Below are positions 40,878 through 48,896 of a stretch of DNA of 64,000 nt, in pieces; position 1 is the first letter of the stretch, and each line of letters opens with the position of its first letter. A model generated the notes under the pieces. The model was not told the DNA's origin. It saw only the letters and a program-made list of their open reading frames with translations, and did no database searches. The position numbers and the translations under genes were made by a program. Origin of the DNA: Angelakisella sp. (GTDB lineage Bacteria; Bacillota; Clostridia; Oscillospirales; Ruminococcaceae); NCBI GenBank assembly GCA_020025195.1, contig JAHHSN010000004.1:1-64000 (forward strand), given 5' to 3'.

Positions 40878-41696
40878 ATGGAAGACAATCTTTATAATCC
40901 GCAGTTCAGCAAAGGTTTTTCCGGCTATAAGCCCGAAGAGGTCGATCATTATGTGGACCAGCTTCTTTCGATGATCCGCTCTCTGAAAGAAGAAAATGAG
41001 ACGCTGGAGGAAAAAATCGGCGTTCTCGCGGAAAGCATCCAGAAGTATCGTGAGGACGAGGACAGCCTGCGGGAAGCTCTCCTTGGGGCGCAGAAGATGG
41101 GGGATTCCATCATCAAAAACGCCAACAACAAGGCGGAGCTCACCATGCGGGAAGCCTCTGTCAAGGCGTCCCATATCGTACAGGAAGCGCACCAGAAGGT
41201 CGAGCAGGAGAAATCCGAGCTGATCCGTGTGCAGCAGGAGGTCGCCGCATTTAAGGCGTCTCTCATTGATATGTATCGTGGGCACATCGAGAGTATCACC
41301 AAGATGCCCAGTTTCGAAACCGCTCCCAAAGAGGAAGCAGAGCCTGCAGAGAAACCCGTAGAGGAACCTGCTGATGAGAAGGTTACCCCGGCCCCGGAGG
41401 AGCCGGTAGAGGCTCTTGAGGAGGAAGAGACTGTAAAAGAGGAACTTCTTCTGGAGGAACAGACCGAGGCAGACGAGCCCGAGACTGAAGAAACGGCAGA
41501 ATCGGAGGCAGATGACACTGTGGAGGCCATCCCCTTTACACCCGTTCCCGAGGCGGGAGCGGACATTTTCGAGGAGTTTGAGAAGAAAAAATCCGAGATC
41601 CTCAATTTTGATATCGGTGAGGAGCCTGTCAAGCGCGGTAAATTCTCCGGTCTCAAATTCGGTAGTCAGTTCAGCCTCATGGATGACGACGAATAA
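40878..41696 (+). CDS. divIVA: DivIVA-domain protein with acidic C-terminal tail
   Basis: 272 residues. The N-terminal DivIVA lipid-binding domain has FSKGFSGYKPEEVDHYVDQL, then a long coiled coil (about 35-130). After about 150 it changes to a low-complexity Glu/Pro/Ala-rich tail (repeated EEPAEEPVE-like stretches), ending with IFEEFEKKKSEIL and GSQFSLMDDDE. Family members sense membrane curvature and organise division or polar growth. Position after sepF is the classical ylm/div cluster arrangement; YlmG and YlmH are not between them here. GGGAGGCTAAATTCT precedes the start. Confidence 0.85.
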   Translation: MEDNLYNPQFSKGFSGYKPEEVDHYVDQLLSMIRSLKEENETLEEKIGVLAESIQKYREDEDSLREALLGAQKMGDSIIKNANNKAELTMREASVKASHIVQEAHQKVEQEKSELIRVQQEVAAFKASLIDMYRGHIESITKMPSFETAPKEEAEPAEKPVEEPADEKVTPAPEEPVEALEEEETVKEELLLEEQTEADEPETEETAESEADDTVEAIPFTPVPEAGADIFEEFEKKKSEILNFDIGEEPVKRGKFSGLKFGSQFSLMDDDE

Positions 41697-41717
41697 CAGA
41701 AGAATAATCAAAACTAC

Positions 41718-41751
41718 GTCTGCGGGCCGATTTTTCGTTCCGCAGACTTTT
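41718..41751 (+). terminator. Terminator-like hairpin just before lspA
   Basis: GTCTGCGG pairs with CCGCAGAC (8 bp) and runs into TTTT, ending at the lspA ribosome site. It would end sepF-divIVA transcription or attenuate lspA. Confidence 0.7.
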
Positions 41752-41762
41752 GAGGAATGACT

Positions 41763-42245
41763 ATGTTCTACATTATTTCCGGTTTGATCGGCGTACTGCT
41801 GGTTGCCGCCGATCAGCTCAGCAAGGTCTGGGCGGTTCGGTTTCTGGAGCCGGTCGGGACCATGTCCGGCGTCCCCGGCCTTTTCAATTTCACCTTTCTG
41901 GAAAACGGCAACACCGGCGGCGCCTGGGGCATCTTCTCTGGGCGGCAGGGGATGCTGATCCTCCTTTCCGCCGTCCTTATGCTGGTGATCCTTTACCTGA
42001 TTATCTCGAAAAAAATCACCAATCATATGGCTGTCGTTTCGCTCGTTCTCGTTCTGGCGGGCGGCATCGGGAACCTCATTGACCGACTGCGGCAGGGATT
42101 TGTGGTGGATTTCATCCAGTTCGATTTCTGGAAGTCCTTCCCGATCTTTAATGTCGCGGATATCTGCGTTACCATCGGGATCATCCTGTTCTGCGTCTAT
42201 ATTCTCTTTATAGACGGCAAGGAGAAAAAGGAGAAAGCGGCGTGA
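41763..42245 (+). CDS. lspA: Lipoprotein signal peptidase (signal peptidase II)
   Basis: 160 residues with four hydrophobic helices. ADQLSKVWAVRFL (Asp in the first conserved block), FLENGNTGGAWGIF, LAGGIGNLIDRLRQGFVVDFI (catalytic Asp 1 region) and FPIFNVADICVTIG (Asn-x-Ala-Asp, catalytic Asp 2) are all present. It cleaves lipoprotein signal peptides before the lipidated Cys, serving the several lipoproteins in this window. Start at ATG 41763 because TGAGGA sits 7-8 bases before it; the ATG two codons upstream is too close. Overlaps rluD by 4 bp. Confidence 0.96.
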   Translation: MFYIISGLIGVLLVAADQLSKVWAVRFLEPVGTMSGVPGLFNFTFLENGNTGGAWGIFSGRQGMLILLSAVLMLVILYLIISKKITNHMAVVSLVLVLAGGIGNLIDRLRQGFVVDFIQFDFWKSFPIFNVADICVTIGIILFCVYILFIDGKEKKEKAA

Positions 42246-43162
42246 AAGAGCTTTGTCTCACAGTGGATGCGGCCTCGGCGGGGCTTCGCCTTGATAAGGG
42301 GCTTTCTCTCCTTGCGCCCGAGCTTTCCCGCTCGGCGGCACAGAATCTGATTGAGGAGGGGCAGGTGCTCCATAACGACGCCCCCGCGGGGAAAAAGACC
42401 GTCCTGCGGGAGGGCGATATCCTGAAAGTACTCCTGCCCGATCCGGTTCCCACCCGCGCCGAGCCGGAAAATATCCCGCTTGATATCGTTTATGAAGACG
42501 ATGACCTTTTGGTGGTGAATAAGCCTAAGGGCATGGTGGTGCATCCCGCAGCGGGGAACTACACCGGTACACTGGTGAACGCCCTCCTTTATCACTGCGG
42601 GGACAGCCTTTCCGGCATCAACGGAGAGATTCGTCCCGGCATCGTCCATCGCATTGATAAGGATACAAGCGGGCTGCTTATTGTCGCCAAAAATGACTTT
42701 TCGCATAAAGCGCTCGCCGAGCAGATCAAGGAGCACAGCTTCACAAGGGAATATGAGGCGGTGGTGGTCGGGCACTTTAAGGAACGGGAGTTCACGGTGG
42801 ACGCGCCCATCGGGAGGCACCGTACCGACCGTAAAAAGATGTGCGTCACCGATTATAATTCCCGCAGCGCCGTGACCCATGTGACGGTGCTGGAGGAGTT
42901 CCCCGGCTTCAGCTATGTGCGCTGCCGTCTGGAAACCGGCCGGACGCACCAGATCCGTGTCCATCTTTCCTACCTCGGTCACCCATTGGTGGGAGATATG
43001 GTTTATGGGCACGATAAGCGGGATTATCATACCGCGGGGCAGTGTCTCCACGCCCGAAAGATCGGCTTTATCCACCCAAGAAGCGGGGAATATATGGAGT
43101 TCACCTCCCCATTACCGGATTATTTTGCGGCTTTGCTGCTTAATATTACACCCAAAGTTTAA
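42242..43162 (+). CDS. rluD: RluD-type pseudouridine synthase
   Basis: 306 residues. N-terminal S4 domain (AGLRLDKGLSLLAPELSRSA, then QNLIEEGQVLHNDA), catalytic domain with HPAAGNYTGTLVNALLYHC, GIVHRIDKDTSGLLIVAKND (catalytic Asp), PIGRHRTDRKKMCV, and TGRTHQIRVHLSYLGHPLVGD. It makes pseudouridines in helix 69 of 23S rRNA if it follows RluD. The GTG start is translationally coupled to lspA (4-bp overlap), the lspA-rluD order being common in Firmicutes. Confidence 0.92.
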   Translation: MKELCLTVDAASAGLRLDKGLSLLAPELSRSAAQNLIEEGQVLHNDAPAGKKTVLREGDILKVLLPDPVPTRAEPENIPLDIVYEDDDLLVVNKPKGMVVHPAAGNYTGTLVNALLYHCGDSLSGINGEIRPGIVHRIDKDTSGLLIVAKNDFSHKALAEQIKEHSFTREYEAVVVGHFKEREFTVDAPIGRHRTDRKKMCVTDYNSRSAVTHVTVLEEFPGFSYVRCRLETGRTHQIRVHLSYLGHPLVGDMVYGHDKRDYHTAGQCLHARKIGFIHPRSGEYMEFTSPLPDYFAALLLNITPKV

Positions 43163-43186
43163 TTTCTTTATACTATGGAGGCTGTT

Positions 43187-44011
43187 ATGACACAGGACAA
43201 ACTGCAAACATTAAAAGAAACGGCCCGTGAGATTCGGCGCGGTATTCTGACGGAGGTCCATGCCGCGAAATCCGGTCACCCGGGCGGTTCACTCTCCATC
43301 GCGGACATCGTGACCTATCTTTATAAGGAGGTCATGAAGGTTGATCCCAAGAACCCCAAGTGGGAGGACCGCGACCGTCTGGTGCTTTCCAAGGGCCACA
43401 CCTGTCCCGCCGTTTATGCTATGCTGGCGGAGCTTGGCTTTTTCCCGAAGGCGGAGCTTGAGACCTTCCGGCATATCGGCTCCCGTCTGCAGGGCCACCC
43501 CGATATGAAACACATCCCCGGCATCGACTTCTCCACCGGCTCCCTCGGACAGGGCGTTTCCGCTGCAGCGGGCATTGCGCTGGCGGGCAAGACTGCGGGG
43601 AAGGACTACCGTGTCTATGCCATCCTCGGCGATGGCGAGATCGAGGAGGGTCAGGTTTGGGAATCTGCCATGTTCTCCGCGCACTATAAGCTCGACAACC
43701 TGTGTTATATCATTGATAATAACGATCTCCAGATCGACGGCCGTGTTGGGGAAGTCTGCTCTCCCTATCCCATCGACGAGAAGTTCAGAGCCTTTGGCTT
43801 TGAGGTCTTCACCGTAGACGGTCACAGCTTTGAGGAGCTGGAGGCGGTCTTTGAGAAGGTGAAGACCGTCAAGGGCAAGCCTTCTGCCATCATCGCCAAG
43901 ACCATCAAGGGCAAGGGCGTTTCCTATATGGAGGACGCTGTGGGCTGGCATGGTTCGGCTCCCAACGATGAGCAGTATGAGCAGGGTATGAAAGATCTGG
44001 AGGTGTGCTGA
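43187..44011 (+). CDS. Transketolase, N-terminal (TPP-binding) subunit
   Basis: 274 residues. AAKSGHPGGSLSIADIVTYL, LSKGHTCPAVYAMLAELGFF, STGSLGQGVSAAAGIALAGK, and the TPP motif GDGEIEEGQVWE...NNDLQIDG are seen. The protein is only the first half of a transketolase; the second half is the next gene, one base later. It exchanges two-carbon units in the pentose phosphate pathway, also supplying erythrose-4-phosphate to AroF. I start at ATG 43187, which has GGAGG 6 bases before it, not at 43175, which would overlap that site. Confidence 0.95.
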   Translation: MTQDKLQTLKETAREIRRGILTEVHAAKSGHPGGSLSIADIVTYLYKEVMKVDPKNPKWEDRDRLVLSKGHTCPAVYAMLAELGFFPKAELETFRHIGSRLQGHPDMKHIPGIDFSTGSLGQGVSAAAGIALAGKTAGKDYRVYAILGDGEIEEGQVWESAMFSAHYKLDNLCYIIDNNDLQIDGRVGEVCSPYPIDEKFRAFGFEVFTVDGHSFEELEAVFEKVKTVKGKPSAIIAKTIKGKGVSYMEDAVGWHGSAPNDEQYEQGMKDLEVC

Positions 44012-44012
44012 A

Positions 44013-44948
44013 ATGGCGGAAATCGTAAAAAAAGCAACTCGTGAAAGCTATGGCGACGCTCTCGTGGAGCTGGGCGCCGTTAATGATAAAATCGTCGTTT
44101 TTGACGCAGACCTCGCTGGCGCCACCAAGACTGGCAAGTTTAAGAAAGCCTATCCCGAGCGTTTCTTTGACTGCGGCATTGCCGAGGGCAATATGATGGG
44201 CGTGGCCGCGGGTATGTCCTCCTGCGGATATATCCCGTTTGTCAGCTCCTTCGCCATGTTCGCGGCGGGCCGTGCCTATGAGCAGGTCCGAAACAGCATC
44301 GGTTATCCCCATCTTAATGTTAAGATCGGCGCGACCCATGCCGGCGTTTCGGTCGGTGAGGACGGCGCCACCCATCAGTGCAACGAGGATATCGCTCTCA
44401 TGCGAACCATCCCCGGCATGACCGTCATCAACCCCAGCGACGATATTGAGGCGAAGGCTGCCGTTAAGGCGGCGGCGGAGTATGTAGGACCGGTCTATCT
44501 CCGGTTCGGCCGTCTCGCGGCGCCGGTCATCAATACCAACCCCGACTATAAGTTTGAGCTGGGCAAGGGCATCACCCTGAGAGACGGTAAGGATATTACC
44601 ATTGTCGCTACCGGTATTCTGGTTGGCGAGGCGGTGAAGGCAGGGGAGCTGCTGGCCGAGGAGGGCATTGACGCCCGCATCATCAACATCCATACCATCA
44701 AGCCCATCGACAAGGAGCTTCTCCTGAAGGCTGCCCGCGAGACCGGCAAGATCCTTACCTGCGAGGAGCATTCCGTGATCGGCGGTCTCGGTTCCGCCGT
44801 TCTGGAGGCGCTTGCGGAGGCTCCCGTTCCGGTGAGCCGCCTCGGCGTGGAGGACCGCTTCGGCTATTCCGGCCCCGGCGCCAAGATGCTGGAGGAGTTC
44901 GGCTTCACCGCGGAAAACATCGTGGCGCGCGCCAAGGCGATGCTGTAA
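44013..44948 (+). CDS. Transketolase, C-terminal (pyrimidine-binding) subunit
   Basis: 311 residues: VFDADLAGATKTGKF, RFFDCGIAEGNMMGVAAGMS, FVSSFAMFAAGRAYEQVRN, THAGVSVGEDGATHQCNEDI, then a C-terminal domain with RIINIHTIKPIDKELLLKAA and VIGGLGSAVLEAL. It pairs with the subunit encoded one base upstream to form a whole transketolase, a common split in Clostridia and Archaea. Terminated by the hairpin at 44971. Confidence 0.95.
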   Translation: MAEIVKKATRESYGDALVELGAVNDKIVVFDADLAGATKTGKFKKAYPERFFDCGIAEGNMMGVAAGMSSCGYIPFVSSFAMFAAGRAYEQVRNSIGYPHLNVKIGATHAGVSVGEDGATHQCNEDIALMRTIPGMTVINPSDDIEAKAAVKAAAEYVGPVYLRFGRLAAPVINTNPDYKFELGKGITLRDGKDITIVATGILVGEAVKAGELLAEEGIDARIINIHTIKPIDKELLLKAARETGKILTCEEHSVIGGLGSAVLEALAEAPVPVSRLGVEDRFGYSGPGAKMLEEFGFTAENIVARAKAML

Positions 44949-44970
44949 TTTTTGTTCTTTATGAAAAACT

Positions 44971-45001
44971 TTGCCCGGGGAGCTTTCTCCGGGCAATTTC
45001 T
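44971..45001 (+). terminator. Terminator of transketolase genes
   Basis: TTGCCCGG pairs with CCGGGCAA around GGAGCTTTCT and is followed by TTTCTT. Confidence 0.85.
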
Positions 45002-45027
45002 TAAAGACCGGGAAAGGGGAGAGAGGA

Positions 45028-45399
45028 ATGACGCTTAAACAATGGCAGCGCCTTCTGGAGTTTATTTTGGCGGGCGGAGTCATCCTCTTTGCCGCTTTCT
45101 TTTTGGCGGAGTTTTGGGGCGGCGCCCCGCTGACGCTTCCGCAAAAGGAAACGCCCCTTTCGGAGCCCATCCCGGAGGACCTCAACGAATTCTTAAAGCT
45201 CAGTATGACAGACCTCAATTCCGCCACGGAGGAGGAGCTTGTCCGTCTTCCGGGCATCGGGCCCGTCCTCGCCTCCCGGATCCTGCAGTACCGTGCCGAG
45301 AACGGCCCCTTTGAAAGCTGGGAGGAGGTCGACCGGGTGGAGGGCGTCGGTACCCGTAAGATCGAGGCAATTCAGGAGGAGGCGTTTCTGGGGCCGTGA
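45028..45399 (+). CDS. ComEA-like helix-hairpin-helix membrane protein
   Basis: 123 residues from ATG 45028 (GGAGAGAGG upstream). One N-terminal transmembrane helix (FILAGGVILFAAFFLAEF, about 12-29), a short linker, then a (helix-hairpin-helix)2 domain: MTDLNSATEEELVRLPGIGP, ILQYRAENGPFESWEEV, and GVGTRKIEAIQEEAFL. It matches the C-terminal DNA-binding part of ComEA, the exogenous-DNA receptor of natural competence. comEB/comEC are not nearby, so this may be a stand-alone DNA-binding membrane protein. Confidence 0.8.
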   Translation: MTLKQWQRLLEFILAGGVILFAAFFLAEFWGGAPLTLPQKETPLSEPIPEDLNEFLKLSMTDLNSATEEELVRLPGIGPVLASRILQYRAENGPFESWEEVDRVEGVGTRKIEAIQEEAFLGP

Positions 45400-45445
45400 G
45401 GCCAGAGACCCTATTTTGTGTTTATTTCCTTCCGTTTGTGAAAAA

Positions 45446-45481
45446 CCTTCCACCCCTAGTGGAGAGGCTTGGAAGGGCAAA
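45446..45481 (+). terminator. Weak hairpin after the comEA-like gene
   Basis: CCTTCCA pairs with TGGAAGG with an interrupted inner part; GCAAATTTTG follows rather than a clean T-run. Probably a terminator. Confidence 0.45.
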
Positions 45482-45536
45482 TTTTGCCGCCGAAGAAAAA
45501 AGATGAATTTTTTATCGAAAAAATCTCCAAAACCTG

Positions 45537-45565
45537 TTGACAAGCTCCCCATACTCATGTATAAT
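45537..45565 (+). promoter_or_regulatory. Promoter of the tRNA operon
   Basis: TTGACA (45537-45542), 17 bp, TATAAT (45560-45565): perfect hexamers and spacing, 45 bp before tRNA-Val. Confidence 0.92.
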
Positions 45566-45609
45566 AAACAAGTCGCCTAAGGGAGTCACTCCTCAACGGT
45601 CGATGCCAT

Positions 45610-45685
45610 GGGAGCATAGCTCAGCTGGGAGAGCATCTGCCTTACAAGCAGAGGGTCACAGGTTCGAGCCCTGTTGTTCCCACCA
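45610..45685 (+). tRNA. tRNA-Val (anticodon TAC)
   Basis: 76 nt cloverleaf: acceptor GGGAGCA/TGTTCCC, D-arm AGCTCAGCTGGGAGAGC, anticodon loop CTTACAA, T-arm with GGTTCGAGCC, encoded CCA end. First of four tRNAs in one transcript, spaced by 2-5 nt. Confidence 0.97.
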
Positions 45686-45687
45686 AT

Positions 45688-45764
45688 GGCCTGGTAGTTC
45701 AGCCGGTTAGAACGCTAGCCTGTCACGCTAGAGGTCGTGGGTTCGATTCCCATCCAGGTCGCCA
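45688..45764 (+). tRNA. tRNA-Asp (anticodon GTC)
   Basis: 77 nt: acceptor GGCCTGG/CCAGGTC (one GU), anticodon loop CTGTCAC, T-arm GGTTCGATTCC, encoded CCA. Confidence 0.97.
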
Positions 45765-45767
45765 TAT

Positions 45768-45843
<76 letters not shown>

Positions 45844-45848
45844 TATCT

Positions 45849-45924
45849 GCGGGTTTAGCTCATCTGGTAGAGCGCCACCTTGCCAAGGTGGAGGTAGCGA
45901 GTTCGAGCCTCGTAACCCGCTCCA
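45849..45924 (+). tRNA. tRNA-Gly (anticodon GCC)
   Basis: 76 nt: acceptor GCGGGTT/AACCCGC, anticodon loop TTGCCAA, T-arm AGTTCGAGCCT, encoded CCA (discriminator T). Last gene of the tRNA operon, immediately followed by a terminator and then foreign DNA. Confidence 0.97.
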
Positions 45925-45926
45925 GC

Positions 45927-45956
45927 AAAAACGTCCTTTCACAGGACGTTTTTTGT
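45927..45956 (+). terminator. Terminator of the tRNA operon
   Basis: AAACGTCCT pairs with AGGACGTTT around TTCAC and is followed by TTTG. Confidence 0.9.
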
Positions 45957-45961
45957 TATAT

Positions 45962-46570
45962 AGAAAACCACAAGTTTTACTTGTGGTGAGCAAAAAAGCG
46001 GAAGCATCCATTCCAATAAAAAGAACTCCTTTGATATAATAAGTAAGCAACACCAACTGCAAAACTTAAAAATCAAAGGAGGTCCAGTAGAATGGACGAG
46101 GGTAGCTTATCACACACAAGATGGAAGTGTCAATATCACATAGTGATCGTGCCAAAATTCAGAAGGAAAGTAGTGTACGGGAAGCTGAGAAAAGATATTG
46201 GCGAGATTTTCAGAAGACTCTGCGATTACAAGCATGTGGAAATTATAGAGGCGTATGCAATGCCAGGTCATATCTACATACTGGTATCAATATCGCCAAG
46301 TTTGAGTGTAGCAGAGTTTATGGGATACTTAAAAGGCAAAAGTACGCGGATGATTTTCGAGAGACATACAAACTTAAAATACAAATATGGCAGAAGGATT
46401 TTCCGGGCGAAAGGATACTATGTAAGTACAGTGGGTAGAAATAAAGCCGCAGTACAAAAATATATCCGAGATCAGGAAAACGAAGATATGGTGGCAGACC
46501 AGTTGAGTTTTAAGGAATATGAAGATCCTAGGGTTATTATTCATACCACGTCCTTTGGGCGTGGTACTGA
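45962..46570 (+). mobile_element. IS200/IS605-type insertion sequence (tnpA only), probably inactive
   Basis: Boundaries are approximate. A subterminal hairpin at 45967-45987 (ACCACAAG/CTTGTGGT) marks the likely left end. A second hairpin at 46544-46566 (TACCACG/CGTGGTA) marks the likely right end; it lies inside the 3' part of the transposase reading frame. IS200/IS605 elements have such imperfect palindromes at each end instead of terminal inverted repeats, and no target duplication. There is no tnpB. The element sits just downstream of the tRNA operon. Confidence 0.7.
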
Positions 46571-46619
46571 TTGCAAGGGGGAGCGCTGTCATTATATTAT
46601 GGAAGAAGCCCCCACATGA
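46092..46619 (+). CDS. tnpA: IS200/IS605 TnpA transposase with altered HUH motif
   Basis: 175 residues. The Y1-transposase family is clear: WKCQYHIVIVPKFRRKVVYG at the N-terminus, AYAMPGHIYILVSI, SVAEFMGYLKGKSTRMIFE, RIFRAKGYYVSTVGRN and the nucleophile region VQKYIRDQE (Tyr124). The metal-binding His-x-His is HIY here (His60, Tyr62), so one ligand is lost. The family usually ends soon after the EYEDP motif. Here the frame continues about 30 more residues (HTTSFGRGTDCKGE and on), through the right-end hairpin, as if the normal stop was lost by a small indel. Both changes suggest a decaying, immobile copy. GGAGGTCCAGTAGA precedes the ATG. Confidence 0.85.
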   Translation: MDEGSLSHTRWKCQYHIVIVPKFRRKVVYGKLRKDIGEIFRRLCDYKHVEIIEAYAMPGHIYILVSISPSLSVAEFMGYLKGKSTRMIFERHTNLKYKYGRRIFRAKGYYVSTVGRNKAAVQKYIRDQENEDMVADQLSFKEYEDPRVIIHTTSFGRGTDCKGERCHYIMEEAPT

Positions 46620-46730
46620 AACGCGGAAGGCAAAACCATGCGATGACGGACGGGGACTCAATAGAGAGAAGTGGCGGCCGCTGCTTTTATAGGATGCACA
46701 ACCGGATTCAGAGAAACAGAAAATTACCAA

Positions 46731-46759
46731 TTGACAATTATTTTGTTGTATTGTAAAAT
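46731..46759 (+). promoter_or_regulatory. Promoter of the MATE-kinase fusion gene
   Basis: TTGACA (46731-46736), 17 bp, TAAAAT (46754-46759), in AT-rich DNA 140 bp before the start codon. The long leader has no terminator hairpin that I can see. Confidence 0.75.
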
Positions 46760-46898
46760 ATATACTTTATATGAATATTTCTTATATAAATTCACAATCG
46801 GGTGAGTGTTTCTACAAACTACCGCAAATAGTTTTGCTATAAGATGGTGTATCTCAGCAAACTGTTTGGGTTTTTTTATTTATGAGGAGGATGTATCT

Positions 46899-48896
46899 GT
46901 GGATGAGAATAAGATTTTAGGAGAGCGGCCGATACCGAAATTACTGTCTAAGTTTTCGATGCCCTGCGTAACAGGTCTTCTCATCGGTGCTTTATATAAT
47001 ATTGTGGATCAAATTTTCATCGGCAACAGCAGTCTGGGATATTTGGGCAATGCCGCCACCGGTATTTCGTTTCCCGTCATCTGCATCGCCAATGCGTTTG
47101 CCTGGTGCGTGGGGGATGGAGCCGCTTCTTATTTGAGCATTTGCTCCGGGCGGCAGGACAGCGAAAGCGCGCACCAATGCGTGGGAACAGGCCTTACCAC
47201 CACTCTGGGAATCAGCATTGTCCTTTCCGCCGTTTGCCTTCTGTTCTGCCGGCCCCTGATGGCATTGTTCGGAGCTTCGGATGCAACATTGAATCTGGCC
47301 TGTGACTATTTTGAAATCATTTCCTTATTTTTTCCGGCTTACCTGATGATGAATGTGATGAACAGCATGATCCGCGCCGATGGAAGCCCTGCCTATGCCA
47401 TGGCTGCCATGTGCACCGGCGCCATTCTCAATATCATTCTGGACCCAATCTGCATCTTTGTGCTGGACTGGGGGATCAAAGGCGCTGCCATTGCAACCGT
47501 TGTGGGGCAGGTCGCTTCCTTCATCATCTGTCTCATCTATTTCTTTAAGCCCAAAAGCTTTCGCCTGACCAAAAGAAGCTTTCGCATCAACACGGCCATG
47601 CTGCGCAATCTGATCGTGCTGGGCGGCTCCACCTTTATCATCCAGATTTCCGTGGTGGTGATGACCCTGCTCAGCAACATCATGCTTGCTCAATACGGTG
47701 CCTTGTCTGTCTATGGAAGAGATATTCCCATCTCCGTTTTCAGCATCCAGACCAAGGTGTACACCATTGTGAATAACATCGCGGTGGGTATTGCGCTGGG
47801 CGGGCAGCCCATTCTGGGCTACAACTACGGCGCGCAGAAAATGGAGCGCGTGAAGCAGACCTATCGTTTGATTCTGTTCTCTTCTTTATGCGTCGGACTT
47901 GTGGCAACCGTTATCTTTGAGCTGTGTCCGGAACTGGTTATCGGTATTTTCGGAAAGCAGAACCCGCTGTATATGGACTTCGCGGTCAAGAGTTTCCGCA
48001 TCTTTTTGAGCTTGAGTTTTGTCACTTGCTTCATTAAAATATCGTCGATTTTTTTCCAGTCCATCGGAAAAGCCGTGCAGGCGATGATTGCTTCCGTGAT
48101 TCGAGATATGCTCTGCTTTGTTGCTTTTACTCTTTTCCTTTGCCAAACGCTGGAGGAAAAGCAGGCAGGCTCCGGCATCTTCGGCATACTGCTGGCGTCT
48201 CCTCTTTCTGACTTGGTAGCCGGTGTGGTCATTACGATCCTTACCATTTCTTTTTTCAAAAAACTAAACGCCTCCGACAAGATCAAAGAAAAAACGGTAT
48301 CCATCCATGAGACCCATCCCGGTACGGTTGTTACCATTGCCCGGCAGCACGGCTCCTGCGGAAAGCAGATCGGCGAACTGGTTGCGAAGCGGCTGAACGT
48401 CCCTTTCTACTGCAAAGAGCTGACCGCCCTTGTCGCCTGCGAAAGCGGATTAGCCCAGGAATTCATTTCCAATGATTACGATGATTCTTCCGAGGTTCTG
48501 CATCAGATCTACCTCAGCACCCAAGTGGTGCAGCAGGGCATTATTGCACAGGAAAAGGTGCTGCAAAAAATTGCGGACGCCGGGGCCTGCGTTATTGTGG
48601 GCCGGGCAGCCAACCATGTTCTGCGCTGGTATCCCAATGTGGTGCGCGTCTTCATTTATGCCCCCGAAGAATTCCGGATCCCAAACATTGAGAAAATGTA
48701 CGGGGATACCTATGAGGAAGCCCGCCAGCACATGATCCGTTCCGATGAGTCCAGAGCAAACTACTACCGGAATACGTCCGGTCTCGAATGGAAGCACATG
48801 GAAAACTATGATCTGTGTCTGGATGCGTCTGCCGGAAAAGAGGTTGTCGCGGAAACCATCGTCGATTATGTCCGCAGACGAAATGCGGCGATGTGA
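46899..48896 (+). CDS. MATE-family efflux transporter fused to a cytidylate-kinase-like domain
   Basis: 665 residues from GTG 46899 (GAGGAGG 8 bases upstream; longer frames have no ribosome site). Residues about 10-450 are a MATE transporter with 12 hydrophobic segments (FSMPCVTGLLIGALYNIVDQ, NSMIRADGSPAYAMAAM, GIALGGQPILGYNYGA). After a short charged linker, residues about 470-665 match the cytidylate-kinase-like family: TIARQHGSCGKQIGELVAKR (its modified P-loop), a helical lid with CVIVGRAANHVLRWYPNVVR, FIYAPEEFRI, and RANYYRNTSGLEWKHMENYD. The N-terminal part would extrude a cationic drug or metabolite with Na+ or H+. The kinase-like part would lie in the cytoplasm, perhaps phosphorylating a nucleoside-like molecule or sensing nucleotides. 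A continuous frame with no weak point argues for a true fusion. Confidence 0.85.
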   Translation: MDENKILGERPIPKLLSKFSMPCVTGLLIGALYNIVDQIFIGNSSLGYLGNAATGISFPVICIANAFAWCVGDGAASYLSICSGRQDSESAHQCVGTGLTTTLGISIVLSAVCLLFCRPLMALFGASDATLNLACDYFEIISLFFPAYLMMNVMNSMIRADGSPAYAMAAMCTGAILNIILDPICIFVLDWGIKGAAIATVVGQVASFIICLIYFFKPKSFRLTKRSFRINTAMLRNLIVLGGSTFIIQISVVVMTLLSNIMLAQYGALSVYGRDIPISVFSIQTKVYTIVNNIAVGIALGGQPILGYNYGAQKMERVKQTYRLILFSSLCVGLVATVIFELCPELVIGIFGKQNPLYMDFAVKSFRIFLSLSFVTCFIKISSIFFQSIGKAVQAMIASVIRDMLCFVAFTLFLCQTLEEKQAGSGIFGILLASPLSDLVAGVVITILTISFFKKLNASDKIKEKTVSIHETHPGTVVTIARQHGSCGKQIGELVAKRLNVPFYCKELTALVACESGLAQEFISNDYDDSSEVLHQIYLSTQVVQQGIIAQEKVLQKIADAGACVIVGRAANHVLRWYPNVVRVFIYAPEEFRIPNIEKMYGDTYEEARQHMIRSDESRANYYRNTSGLEWKHMENYDLCLDASAGKEVVAETIVDYVRRRNAAM

